Under the pieces are notes generated by a model. It saw only the letters and a program-made list of their open reading frames with translations, searched no databases and had not been told where the DNA came from. Positions 8,793 to 18,826 of a stretch of DNA of 64,000 nt are shown here, in pieces. Positions within the stretch are counted from its first letter, which is position 1. Each line of letters starts with the position of its first letter. The translations under genes were made by a program, and so were the position numbers. The DNA is taken from positions 558,001 through 622,000 of the forward strand of contig CAWIHB010000004.1 in the NCBI GenBank assembly GCA_963835775.1. The letters are read 5' to 3'. The stretch is from Palsa-504 sp963835775 (GTDB lineage: Bacteria; Actinomycetota; Actinomycetes; Streptosporangiales; Streptosporangiaceae).

Positions 8793-9641
8793 ATGACCAA
8801 GCCGGTTGTCAGGACAACGACCCTGGTCACGCGGGACGGCGTCCCGATTGACGCCATCCACCTGCCGGGCCAGAAGGACCTCGCGATCGTCGTCGCGCAC
8901 GGCTTCACGCTGTACTGGCAGCGGCCGAACGTCTGGCGTATCGCCAACCGGTTCAACCAGAGGGCCGGTGTGGTGACCTTCGACTTCCGCGGCCACGGCC
9001 GGTCCGGTGGGCTGTCCACGCTCGGCGACCGTGAGATCAACGACCTGGACGTGGCCGTCGCCTACGCGCGTGAGCTCGGCTACCAGCGGGTCGCCGCGGT
9101 CGGCTTCTCGATGGGCGCGTCCATCGTGCTGCGGCACGCCGGCCTGATCGGCGGGCTTGACGCGGTGGTCTCGGTCAGCGGCCCCGGCCGCTGGTACTAC
9201 CGGGGCACCGAGCGGATGCGCTGGGTGCACCGCGCCGTCGAGCGCCGGACCGGGCGGTACGTGACCAGGCGCTGGCTGAAGACCCGGATCAGCCCGGCCG
9301 GCTGGAAGATGATCCCGGTCCCGCCCGCCGAGGCTGCGGCCAAGATCTCGCCGGTCCCGCTGCTTATCGTGCATGGCGACCAGGACCTGTACTTCCCGCC
9401 CGAGCACGCGCGGCAGCTCTACATGGCGGCCCGGGAGCCCAAGGAACTCTGGCTGCTGCCCGGCATGGGCCACGCCGAGGCCGCCACCAGCCAGGAACTG
9501 GTCGACCGCATCGCCCGCTGGATCAACGAGGCCACCCGTAAGTCGGCCGCATCCCCCTCCTCCGCATCCCCCTCCTCCGCAGTCCCAGCCGAACCAGACT
9601 CCGCCGACGCCGACCCCAACGCCCCCAACGCCGCCGCCTAA
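8793..9641 (+). CDS. Alpha/beta-fold hydrolase
   Basis: A 282-residue serine hydrolase-like protein. The nucleophile elbow is 'GFSMGAS' (about residue 108), the acid is in 'VHGDQDLYFP' (about 195) and the histidine in 'GMGHAEAA' (about 228). The oxyanion region 'VVAHGFTLYW' is also present. The last 35 residues are a Ser/Ala/Pro/Asp tail built partly from a repeated 15-base unit and are probably disordered. It is divergent from the cyclase gene across a 135-base gap. No specific substrate can be assigned. Confidence 0.85.
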   Translation: MTKPVVRTTTLVTRDGVPIDAIHLPGQKDLAIVVAHGFTLYWQRPNVWRIANRFNQRAGVVTFDFRGHGRSGGLSTLGDREINDLDVAVAYARELGYQRVAAVGFSMGASIVLRHAGLIGGLDAVVSVSGPGRWYYRGTERMRWVHRAVERRTGRYVTRRWLKTRISPAGWKMIPVPPAEAAAKISPVPLLIVHGDQDLYFPPEHARQLYMAAREPKELWLLPGMGHAEAATSQELVDRIARWINEATRKSAASPSSASPSSAVPAEPDSADADPNAPNAAA

Positions 9642-9695
9642 GTGCAGCGAGTCCGCTACGTCATCGCACCCGCTTAGGACCAGCGCAATGTAAGC

Positions 9696-9790
9696 GGTGA
9701 ACAATTGTCGACATGTGCCGTTAACGGATTTTTGACGGCGGCGCAATGATGTTAATGGCGCGTTAACAGCGGCACCGCTAGGTTAAGCCC
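9696..9790. promoter_or_regulatory. AT-richer intergenic stretch with helically phased GTTAA repeats
   Basis: The 170-base gap after the hydrolase gene is unusually AT-rich for this window. Four GTTAA motifs lie at 9720, 9751, 9762 and 9782, separated by 31, 11 and 20 bases, close to whole turns of B-DNA, so all face the same side. A related GTGAACA lies just before them. It resembles an iterated regulator site, but the factor is unknown. Confidence 0.35.
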
Positions 9791-9810
9791 CGGTTCCATT
9801 TTCCGGGTAA

Positions 9811-11459
9811 TCCTGGGCTAATGATCATGAAGGGGGCGCCCAGCGCTATGCCATCCTCTTCGAGCCTGGCACCTATGGATCGTCGGCCGACCCACTCATC
9901 TTCCAGGTCGGTTATTACACCACCGTCGCGGGCCTTGGCCTCGATCCCGGCGGTGTCGTCATTAACGGCTCGATCGATGTCTACAACCAGTGCTTCGCCG
10001 CAAATAACTGCATCGCGCTCGACAACTTCTGGCGCTCGTTGTCGAACCTCACGATCAACGTGGCCGGCGGCGCCGGCTGCCAGGCGGCGACGGACTTCTG
10101 GGCGGTCTCGCAGGCCGCGCCGCTGCGGCGAGTCGACATCAACGGCAAGCTGTCCCTGATGGATTACTGCAACGGCACTCCGGACTACGCCAGCGGCGGG
10201 TTCATCGCCGACTCCCAGTTCACCGGCTCAACCGTCGTCAACGGTTCCCAGCAGCAGTGGGTGACGAGGAATAGCAACCTGGACGGGTGGAGCAACGGAG
10301 TCTGGAATCAGGTCTTCTGCGGAGACCCCGGCGCTCCCGCGCAGTCGTTCGGCGTGGCGGGGGCGAACCCGTACACCACGCTCGCCACCTGCCCCGCGAC
10401 CGAGGAAGAGCCGTTCCTCTACATCGACTCGCAAGGCAAGTACGACGTCTTCGTTCCCGCGGTCCAGCACAATTCGTCCGGGCCGGCCTGGGCAGGCGGG
10501 ACGAAGCCGGCACCTCCATTCCGCTGTCGAAGTTCTTCGTAGCCAGCCCGGACACGTCGGTCCTGGCCATAGATGTCGCACTGGCCCTCGGCAAGGACCT
10601 GATCCTCACCCCCGGCGTCTATGACCTCGACCAGCCCATCCTGGTCAGCCGGCCCGACACCGTGGTCCTGGGCCTGGGCATGGCCACCCTGGTCCCGCAG
10701 CACGGTAACGCCGCGATGGTCGTTGTTCCGAACAACGGGGTGAAGCTGTCCGGCATGATCATCGACGCAGGCCCGGTCAACTCGCCGGTCCTCCTGTCGG
10801 TCGGGACGCCCGGACCGGGCAACGCCAACGACCCGGACCTGATCCAGGACGTCTTCTTCCGCATCGGTGGCGCCGAAACCACGCCCGTCTCAGCGACGGT
10901 CAGCCTCCTGGACAACGCCTCGAACTCGATCATCGACGACCTGTGGGCCTGGCGTGCCGACCACGGCAACGCGGTGGGCTGGACGGTCAACACCGCCGAC
11001 ACCGGCGTCGCCGTCACCGGAAACAACGTCACCGCCTACGGCCTGGCCGTGGAGCACTACCAGAAGAACGAGGTGATCTGGAGCGGCCAGGGCGGCACGG
11101 ACATCTTCTTCCAGAACGAACTGCCCTACGACCCGCCCAGCCAGTCCGCCTGGATGGATCAGGGTTCCAGCCCGACTCAGGACGGCTACCCCTCCTTCCT
11201 GGTCACCAACAACGTCAAGAGCTTCCAGGGCTACGGGATGGGCAGCTACGTCGTGTTCATCCAGACCTCGGCGACGTTGTTCGACGACGAGGCCTTCCAG
11301 GCCCCCAAGACGCCGGGTGTCCAGTTCCACGACCTGCTCGCCGTGTACCTCGGCGGCTCGGGCGGCGACAAGTCGATCATCAACGGCGTAGGTGGCCCGG
11401 TGACCTCGACCAACAACCCCGGAACAGGAACCCCCGTCGACCTCACCAGCTACCCGTAA
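9811..11459 (+). pseudogene. Remnant of a large secreted right-handed beta-helix (GH55-like) protein, 5'-truncated and frameshifted
   Basis: The reading frame opens after a stop at 9808-9810 with no start codon and no signal peptide, then enters directly into conserved family sequence ('AQRYAILFEPGTYG', 'FQVGYYTTVAGLG'). It continues to about 10501, where a one-base loss moves the frame. The second frame resumes with 'EAGTSIPLSKFFVASP', 'LTPGVYDLDQPILVSRPDT', 'LGLGMATLVPQ' and runs to the stop. I recall the same architecture in Streptomyces extracellular proteins often annotated as F5/8-type or adenylyl-cyclase-like; the fold call is from memory. It is clearly broken as given: no start, no export signal, one frameshift. 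The frameshift alone could be a read error, but the missing N-terminus could not. Confidence 0.75.
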
Positions 11460-11468
11460 CCGCAGATC

Positions 11469-11508
11469 GCGGATCGCCGCTGCCCTCCTGAGGGTAGTGG
11501 CGATCCGC
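11469..11508 (+). terminator. Two-part hairpin after the beta-helix remnant
   Basis: Outer 10-bp stem GCGGATCGCC/GGCGATCCGC (11469-11478 with 11499-11508) encloses an inner stem CTGCCCT/AGGGTAG. It sits 9 bases beyond the stop of the remnant, as expected for its original terminator. Confidence 0.7.
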
Positions 11509-11633
11509 GAGGCTCCGGGGCCGCTCGGCCTTTTGCTCATCCCGCGTTGCCGGGGCTTGCCCCGGAAGAGGCGATAGTCCCGCATATCCGGGCCCTCCGC
11601 TCCCGGCAGGCACCGCCGCGGGCGCCGTACTCT

Positions 11634-11661
11634 GTCATCTGACCGAGGTCATCTGACCGAG
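11634..11661. repeat. Two perfect tandem 14-bp repeats upstream of the CoA-transferase gene
   Basis: GTCATCTGACCGAG occurs twice without a gap, 84 bases before the CoA-transferase start. It is a plausible direct-repeat operator or part of the promoter region. Nothing else was recognised in the 235 bases between the hairpin and the gene. Confidence 0.5.
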
Positions 11662-11744
11662 GGCGCCGGCCGTTGAGCGGCTGGCCATGAGGGACGCTGC
11701 GGGCGGCGGACCGCCCTAACGTCCTGGCGCGGGCGGGAGGGCGG

Positions 11745-13274
11745 ATGACGGACCGGTCACGTATCCAGTGCCAGGCCGTCGCGGCCAAGGTGATGTCGGC
11801 GCAGGACGCTGCGGCGTTCATCAGGCCAGGCGACCGCGTCGGGATGAGCGGCTTCACCGGCTTCGGCCACCCCAAGGTGGTGCCGGCCGCGCTGGTCCGC
11901 CGCGCCGCTGATGCGGCCGCACGCGGGGATCGCTTCGCGGTCAGCGTCTGGACTGGGTCGTCCACCGCACCTGAGCTGGACGGTGCGCTGGCGGCCGTGG
12001 ACGGGATCGACCTGCGCATGCCCTACCAGTCCGACCCGGTGACCCGTGCCAAGATCAACGCCGGGACGCTGGAGTACCTGGACGTACACCTGTCGCACGT
12101 CGCGCAGATGGTCGAGGAAGGCTTCTTCGGTCACCTCGATATCGCGCTGGTCGAGGTAACCGGCGTGACCGCGGACGGCGCGCTCATCCCGTCCTCCTCG
12201 ATCGGCAACAACAACACGTGGCTCGACCAGGCCGACCGGGTCATCCTCGAGGTGAACGCCTGGCAGCCCGCCGAACTGGACGGCATGCACGACATCTACT
12301 ACGGCACCGCCCTGCCCCCGGACCGCACGCCGATCCCGATCCTCCGGGCCGGTGACCGTATCGGCCAGCCCCACCTGCGCTGCCCGGCGGAGAAGATCAT
12401 CGCGGTCGTCCCGACCGACCACCCCGATTACCCCACGCCGACCCGGCCGCCCGACGGCGATTCCCAGCTGGTCGCCGGTCACGTCCTGGACTTCCTGACC
12501 CACGAAGTCAAATACGGGCGGCTACCGGCCGGGCTGCTGCCGCTTCAGTCCGGCGTGGGCAACGTGACCAACGCCGTGCTCGGCGGGCTCGACAGCGGCT
12601 CGTTCGCGCCGCTGACCGCCTACACCGAAGTAATCCAGGACGGCATGCTGCGGATGCTGCGCTCAGGCTCCATGACCGTGGCCTCGGCGACGGCCTTTTC
12701 CCTCGGCGAAGACGGCCTGGCCGACCTGCGCGCGAACATCGCGGCTTACCGCGACAAGATCATCCTGCGCCCGCAGGAAATCAGCAACCATCCGGAAGTG
12801 GTACGCCGACTCGGCTGCCTGGCGATGAACGGCATGATCGAGGCGGACATCTACGGCAACGTCAACTCCACCCATGTCATGGGCTCGAGCATGTGCAACG
12901 GCATCGGCGGGTCCGGCGACTTCACCCGCCACGCCTACCTGGCGATGTTCCTGTCCCCGTCGACGGCCAAGAACGAGACGATCTCGTGCATCGTGCCGAT
13001 GGTCAGCCACGTCGATCACACCGAGCACGACGTGCACGTCATCGTCACCGAGCAGGGTGTCGCCGACCTGCGCGGCTTGCCGCCGCGGCGGCGCGCCCGG
13101 AAGATCATCGACCACTGCGCACACCCCGCCTACCGCGCCGCGCTGCACGACTACCTCGACCGCGCCACCGCCACCGGGCCAGGTAAACACACTCCCCACC
13201 TGCTGGGTGAGGCATTGTCATGGCATGTGCGGTACCTGAAAGAAGGGGACATGAGACCGGGGAGAACGGCATGA
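11745..13274 (+). CDS. Acetyl-CoA hydrolase/transferase-family CoA-transferase (succinyl-CoA:acetate type)
   Basis: A 509-residue Cat1/AarC-like class I CoA-transferase, a cytosolic enzyme moving CoA between a short acyl-CoA and an acid such as acetate or succinate. Visible family blocks are 'RVGMSGFTGFGHPK' near the start, 'QSGVGNVTNAVLGG' (about 268), 'YTEVIQDGML' holding the presumed catalytic glutamate (about 295), and 'STHVMGSSMCNGIGGSGDF' (about 375). GGGAGG lies four bases before the ATG. Its stop overlaps the start of the next gene (ATGA), so it is coupled to a GNAT/acyl-CoA synthetase fusion. Together they suggest acetyl-CoA or propionyl-CoA housekeeping linked to protein acylation. 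Confidence 0.9.
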   Translation: MTDRSRIQCQAVAAKVMSAQDAAAFIRPGDRVGMSGFTGFGHPKVVPAALVRRAADAAARGDRFAVSVWTGSSTAPELDGALAAVDGIDLRMPYQSDPVTRAKINAGTLEYLDVHLSHVAQMVEEGFFGHLDIALVEVTGVTADGALIPSSSIGNNNTWLDQADRVILEVNAWQPAELDGMHDIYYGTALPPDRTPIPILRAGDRIGQPHLRCPAEKIIAVVPTDHPDYPTPTRPPDGDSQLVAGHVLDFLTHEVKYGRLPAGLLPLQSGVGNVTNAVLGGLDSGSFAPLTAYTEVIQDGMLRMLRSGSMTVASATAFSLGEDGLADLRANIAAYRDKIILRPQEISNHPEVVRRLGCLAMNGMIEADIYGNVNSTHVMGSSMCNGIGGSGDFTRHAYLAMFLSPSTAKNETISCIVPMVSHVDHTEHDVHVIVTEQGVADLRGLPPRRRARKIIDHCAHPAYRAALHDYLDRATATGPGKHTPHLLGEALSWHVRYLKEGDMRPGRTA

Positions 13275-15951
13275 GTGAGGGCGCGGAGAAAAGCACGTAC
13301 GCGCTGCTGACCGACGGCACTACGATCGAGATCCGGCCCGCGCGGCCCACCGACTTCGCCGTAGTCCGGGACATGCACGCCAAGATTTCCCCGGACAACC
13401 TCTACCTGCGTTTTTTCAGCGTGAGCCCGATCGTGGCCGAGCGGGAGGCGCGCCGGGTATGCCGCGAACCCGGGCCGGACCACGCGGCGCTGCTGGCCGT
13501 ACTGGACGGCGAGGTGGTCGGCTGCGGCACCTACGAGCAAGCCGGTGCCGGATCCCGCTCGGCCGAGGTCGCCTTCACGGTCGCCGACGACCTGCATCGC
13601 CACGGAATCGGCATGCTGCTGCTCGAGCACCTGGTCTCCCTGGCCCGCGGTCGCGGGTTCCGTGCCTTCACCGCGGAGACGCTGAACGAGAACACGGCCA
13701 TGCTGCGGGTGTTCGCCGATGTCGGGCTCCAGGCGCAGCGCTCGCTGGTGGATGGCGTGTACGACATCACCTTCCCGCTGCCGTCCGACGAGGCGGATGC
13801 CGCCCTGGGCACCTACCGCGATACGGTCGCCGTGCGGGAGCGGTCCGCCGACGTGGCGAGCATGCGGCCCATGCTGATCCCGGCCTCGGTCGCGGTCATC
13901 GGCGCGAGCCGTCGCCGCGGGTCGGTCGGGCGCACCATCCTGCACAACATCGTCACCGGCGGTTTCGCCGGCCAGGTGTACCCGGTCAACCCGCACGCGG
14001 CCGAACTGGACGGTATCGCATGCCTGCCGTCCACGGCCGCCCTGCCCGACTACGTCGACCTGGCGGTCATCGCCGTGCCGGCGCCGGCCGTCCTCGGCAT
14101 CGCCGAGGAATGCGGGCGGCGGGGAGTCAAGGCCCTGGTGGTGGTCGCGGCCGGACTCAGCGGCGCGGCCCGCGCGGAACTGTTCGGCATCTGCCGCCGC
14201 CATGGCATGCGGATGGTCGGGCCGGCCAGCTACGGCGTGGCCAACCCGAGTATCGGCCTGGACGCGACGTTCGCGGCCCGCCATCCGAAGGCGGGAACGG
14301 CCGGCCTGGCGCTGCAGTCCACCGGCGGCACCGGCTTCGTCCTGCTTGAGCACCTGTCCCGGCTGGGTATCGGGCTCTCCTCCCTGGTCTCCTTCGGCGA
14401 CAAAGACGACGTGTCAGGCACCGACCTGCTGCAGTGGTGGGAGGTCGATAAGCAGACCAAGCTGGCCCTGCTGTACCTGGAATCGATCGGGAACCCGCCC
14501 AAGTTCGCCCGTACCGCCCGCCGCGTGGGCCGCACCGTACCGGTCCTGACCGTGGACGTGGGCCGGTCGGCTACGGGCAGGCGCCTGGCCGGGGCGCGCG
14601 CCGCCAAGGCGGCCACCCCGCTGGTCACCAGGCGGGCCCTGTTCGAGCAGGCCGGCATAATCGCCGTCGCCGACCTCGGCGAGCTGCTGGATGCCGCGGC
14701 GCTGCTGGCCGTCCAGCCGATCCCCGCCGGAGACCGGGTCGGCGTGGTGTCCAATACCCGTGGCGGCGTAGTGCTCGCCGCCGACGCGTGCGCCGACGCG
14801 GGCCTGCAGATCGCCGGCCTCGCCTGGGACACCCAGCGGGCGCTGCGGGAACTGCTCGGGGGTAACGCCGAGGTGGCCGGGCCGGTCGATACCACCCTGC
14901 TCGTCACGCCCGGCAGCTTCCGCCGGAGCCTGGAGCTGGTCGGCGCCGACCCGGGCGTCGACGTGGTACTGGCGCTGACGGCCACGACCGCGGGCGGCGA
15001 CCTGGTTCCCGAGCTGGCCGCCGCGCGGCTGCCGGTGCCGATCGCCGCCGCGGTGATGGACCAGGTCGAAGTGGTCCGGCTGCTGCCGGCCCCGGACGGG
15101 GACTCCGCCGCCGTTCCGGCCTACGCCTATCCCAGGTCCGCCGCGGTCGCCCTCGGCCACGCCGCCCGGTACGGCATCTGGCGGGCGTCCCCGCCTGGAC
15201 AGGTGCCCGACCTGGACGGCCTGCGCCAGGACCGAGCCAGGGAGCTGGTCGCCGGTTTTCTCGCCGAACCCTCCCGGGGCGGCTGGCTGCCTCAGGACGC
15301 CGCCGTCGAGCTGTTCGGCTGCTACGGGGTGCCGCTGGCCGACAGCATCGGGGTCACCACCGAGGATGCCGCCGTCACGGCGGCCGCGCGGTTCGCCGGT
15401 CCCGTCACGCTCCGGGCGGACGTGCCCGGCCTGCTGCACACCGGCGACGCCCGCGATGTGCTGACCGGACTGCACGGCCCGGATGAGATCCGGCGCGGGT
15501 TCGGCGTGCTGACGGAGGCCTTCGGCGGCCTACTGGCCGGGGTCATCGTCCAGCCGGTGGTCACCGGCGGCGTCGAGGTGATGATCAGCGTGCTGCACGA
15601 GCAGGTAGTCGGCCCGCTGGTGCTGCTCGGGCCGGCGGTGCCGCCTATGATGCGCTGGCTGACCGCGCCGCCCGGCTCGCCCCGCTGACCGACACCGACG
15701 CCGACGATCTGATCGGCTCGGTACCGGCCATCCGGCGGCTGCTGGGGCGCGGTCGCGGCGGGCCAGCAGACCTGGCCGCACTGCGGGACGTGCTACTGCG
15801 GGTCTCCCGGATGGTGGCGGACCTGCCGCAGATCGCCGAGCTCGATCTGCGGCCCGTTGTGGTCCGCCCGGACGGCGTCCAGGCCGTTGACGGCCGGATC
15901 CGCATCCAGGCCGCCGAACCCGCCGACGCCCACCTGCGCCGGCTGCCCTGA
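13271..15951 (+). CDS. GNAT / NDP-forming acyl-CoA synthetase fusion (Pat-like), with apparent frameshift near 15632
   Basis: N-terminal GNAT acetyltransferase (about residues 10-165), then a CoA-binding Rossmann domain (about 200-300, 'SVAVIGASRRRGSVG'), a succinyl-CoA-ligase-like part and a C-terminal ATP-grasp domain. The synthetase histidine is absent: where the next gene has 'RSHTAAAA' this one has 'RAAKAATP', as in Pat-type lysine acetyltransferases that no longer make acyl-CoA. The uninterrupted frame ends at 15688 with non-family residues, but the other frame restores 'GGAAYDALADRAARLAPL' and runs to 15951 with the expected 'AELDLRPVVV' ending. One base is missing around 15632-15633. 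Start ATG chosen for the ATGA overlap with the CoA-transferase; an upstream in-frame start adds 17 residues. Confidence 0.8.
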
Positions 15952-16063
15952 CCAGGGCGCGGTGAACGCCTGGCCGGCGCGGGCCTAACCAGCCCGGGCC
16001 CGGGACCTCCGGCCCTGGCCATCCCGGGATGACGCGGCCACCCTGGGCCTACAGGAGGCAACG

Positions 16064-18811
16064 ATGGCTACCATCGAGAGCACCGCCGCGGAGCCGGCCG
16101 GATATCCCCGGGAGTGGGAGTTCGACGGGCTGCTGCGCAACGGCGAGGCGGTCGTGGTCCGGCCGATCCGGCCGGAGGACGCGCAGGCGCTGGTCGGGCT
16201 GCACGGGGCCGTGTCGCCCGGCACGCTGCACCGGCATGTCCTGCTGGCCGGACCGACCCTCAGCTTGGAGACGGCGGCCGGCTTCAGCGAGGTGGACTAC
16301 GACACCCGGATGGCGTTCGTCGCGCTGGTGTCGGACGAGTTGGTCGGGCTGGCCAGCTATGACCGTCTCGACGCGCCGGCGACGGCGGCCGAGGCCAGCT
16401 TCATGCATGCCGACGCCTACCAGGGTCAGGGCGTGACGACGCTGCTGTTCGAGAGCCTGTCGGAGTACGCGCGGGCCAGGGGGATCCTGCGGTTCACCGC
16501 CGAGGTCAAGGCGCAGAACACGGCGTTGCTCGAGGTCTTCGCGGCCACCGGCCTGCGCTGCGCCCGGCAGGGAGGCCCGGAGACGGTGCGGGTCGAGATC
16601 GACCTGCGGCCGACCGCGGCCTACCGCGCCTCGTGTGATCAGCGGGAGGCGGTCGCGGAAGTGGCCAGCATCGCGTCGGTCCTGCGGCCGCGCTCGATCG
16701 CGGTGGTCGGGGCGGGGCGCCATCCGGCCAACGTGGGGCATCAGGTGGTCCGGTCCCTGCTGGTCGGGGACTTCTCCGGGACCGTCTACCCGGTCAACCC
16801 CGCGGCGCGGGCGGTCTGCGGCGTGCCCGCGTTCCCGGCGCTGCTGTCGATACCCGAACCGGTGGACCTGGCCGTCGTCGCGGTTCCGGCCGCCGCGGTC
16901 CCCGGGGTGATCGAGGAGGCCGCCTCGGCCGGCGTGCGCGCGGTCACGATCATCACCGCGGGCTTCGGCGAGACGGGCCGCTCCGGTGCCGCGGTCGAGA
17001 CCGAACTGCTGAGCGTCGCCCGCAGGCACGGGATGCGGATCGTGGGGCCGAACTGCCTGGGCGTGATAAACACCGATCCCGACGTGCGGATGATCGCCAC
17101 ATTCGGCTCGCTGGACCCGCAGCCCGGGCACTTGGCCCTGGTCTCGCAGTCCGGCGCGGTCGGGATGGTGCTCACCGAGCAGACCCGCACGGCCGGCCTC
17201 GGCCTGTCGGCCTTCGTATCCGTCGGGAACAAGCTCGATGTGAGCCCGAACGACCTGTTGTGCTTCTTCGAGGCCGACGAGCGGACCTCGGCGGTGGCCC
17301 TGTACCTGGAATCGCTCGGCAACCCGCGTAAGTTCGCCCGCATCGCCCGGCGGGTCGGTGCGGCCAAGCCGATCGTGGCGCTGAAGGCGGGCCGGACCAC
17401 GGCCGGCGCCCGGGGCGCCCGCTCGCACACCGCGGCCGCGGCGACCCCGGAGGTCACCGTCACCGCCCTGCTGCGCAGCGCGGGAGTGATCAAGGTCGAC
17501 CGCCTGGAGGAACTCCTGGACGTCTCGGCCATCCTGCTCGCCTCACCGCTGCCCGCGGGACGCCGGGTAGCGCTGGTCGGGAACTCCGGCGGCCCGCTGA
17601 TCCTGACCGCCGACGCGTGCGAGGGCGCCGGGCTGGCCGTCCCCGAACTCGGGGCGGCGACGCGGCAGGCCCTGGGCGAGGTGCTGGTCGCCGAAGCGGC
17701 GAGCGCCAATCCGGTGGACCTCACCGCGGACGGGACCGCGGCGATGCTCGAGCGGGCGCTGGACATCGTGCTGGGCGACGACGCGATCGACGCCGTGATC
17801 ACCGTCGTGGTCGAGACCATGGCGATCTCGGCCGCGGCGGTGCGGCAGACCACGGCCCGCGTCGTGCGGCGGGCGGGTAAACCAATCGTCGCCTGCTCGG
17901 TCGAGGCGGCCGCCCCGCGTGAGCCTGGCCGGGCCGTTCACGTCGCGGAGATCCCCTCTCCCGAGCGGGCCGCCACGGCCCTCGGCCGCGTCTGCGGCTA
18001 CGCACAGTGGCGGCGGCGCCCGCTGCCGCCCGCGGACCAGTCGGAAGAGCCCTCCGACCATCCGGTGATCAGGGAGATCGTCGACGCCAAGCTGGCCAGC
18101 AGCCCCGGCGGGGGCTGGCTCGCGCTCGATCAGGCCACCCGCCTGCTGGCGGCGTGCGGCCTGCCCGTGCTGCCGGCTCACCCCGCGGCGAGCGCCGCCG
18201 AGGCGGCCGCGGTGGCCGAGGCCGTGGGGTTCCCGGTGGCGCTGAAAGCCCGGGCGGGCGACCTGGTGCACAAGTCGGACGTCGGCGGCGTCACACTGGG
18301 CCTGGCCGACTCCGAAGCGGTGCGCACGGCGTACGAGACGATGCAGGCGCGGCTCGGCGCGCAGATGGGCGGCGCGGTGATCCAACCGATGGCAGCGCCG
18401 GGGGTCGAGGCGATCGTCGGCCTGGCCACCGACCCGGAGTTCGGGCCGGTCGTGATGGCCGGCCTCGGCGGGGTCCTGACCGACCTGCTCCGGGACCGCG
18501 AGTTCGCCGTCCCGCCGCTCGAGCCCGGCGCGGCCGACGCCATGGTGGCGTCGCTGCGGGCCGCGCCGCTGCTGGACGGATACCGGGGCGCGCCGAAGGC
18601 CGATCGCCAGGCGCTGGTGGCGGTGATCGAGACCGTCGCCCGGGTCGCCGAGGAGATCCCGGAACTCGCCGAGCTCGACCTCAACCCGATCCTGGTCGGT
18701 CCGGCCGGGGCGATCGCCGTGGACTGCAAGGCGCGGATCGCCCCGCGCTCCCCGGGTCCCGGCCCGTTGTTCCCTGCGCTGCGCCGCCGCCCGCGCGCGG
18801 GCGATCCCTGA
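16064..18811 (+). CDS. GNAT / acetate-CoA ligase (ADP-forming) fusion protein
   Basis: A 915-residue intact paralogue of the preceding gene. The GNAT domain is N-terminal (about 25-175, with an acetyl-CoA loop 'AYQGQGVTTLLFESL'). The CoA-binding domain begins at 'SIAVVGAGRHPANVG' (about 210), the 'GPNCLGVIN' and 'LVSQSGAVG' blocks follow (about 330-365), the phospho-acceptor histidine is in 'RSHTAAAA' (about 450), and the ATP-grasp domain closes the protein ('VALKARAGDLVHKSDVGGV', 'AELDLNPILVG'). It should activate a small acid with ATP and/or acetylate lysines on proteins in response to the metabolite bound. AGGAGG precedes the ATG by four bases. The 110-base gap before it suggests its own or a shared promoter. 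Confidence 0.88.
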   Translation: MATIESTAAEPAGYPREWEFDGLLRNGEAVVVRPIRPEDAQALVGLHGAVSPGTLHRHVLLAGPTLSLETAAGFSEVDYDTRMAFVALVSDELVGLASYDRLDAPATAAEASFMHADAYQGQGVTTLLFESLSEYARARGILRFTAEVKAQNTALLEVFAATGLRCARQGGPETVRVEIDLRPTAAYRASCDQREAVAEVASIASVLRPRSIAVVGAGRHPANVGHQVVRSLLVGDFSGTVYPVNPAARAVCGVPAFPALLSIPEPVDLAVVAVPAAAVPGVIEEAASAGVRAVTIITAGFGETGRSGAAVETELLSVARRHGMRIVGPNCLGVINTDPDVRMIATFGSLDPQPGHLALVSQSGAVGMVLTEQTRTAGLGLSAFVSVGNKLDVSPNDLLCFFEADERTSAVALYLESLGNPRKFARIARRVGAAKPIVALKAGRTTAGARGARSHTAAAATPEVTVTALLRSAGVIKVDRLEELLDVSAILLASPLPAGRRVALVGNSGGPLILTADACEGAGLAVPELGAATRQALGEVLVAEAASANPVDLTADGTAAMLERALDIVLGDDAIDAVITVVVETMAISAAAVRQTTARVVRRAGKPIVACSVEAAAPREPGRAVHVAEIPSPERAATALGRVCGYAQWRRRPLPPADQSEEPSDHPVIREIVDAKLASSPGGGWLALDQATRLLAACGLPVLPAHPAASAAEAAAVAEAVGFPVALKARAGDLVHKSDVGGVTLGLADSEAVRTAYETMQARLGAQMGGAVIQPMAAPGVEAIVGLATDPEFGPVVMAGLGGVLTDLLRDREFAVPPLEPGAADAMVASLRAAPLLDGYRGAPKADRQALVAVIETVARVAEEIPELAELDLNPILVGPAGAIAVDCKARIAPRSPGPGPLFPALRRRPRAGDP

Positions 18812-18826
18812 TCGCAGGACAGGGAA

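Noticed and set aside
15626..15640. Programmed ribosomal frameshift in the first GNAT-ACS gene
   Set aside because: No slippery heptamer or downstream structure typical of programmed shifts is evident, and the paralogue next to it has no shift.
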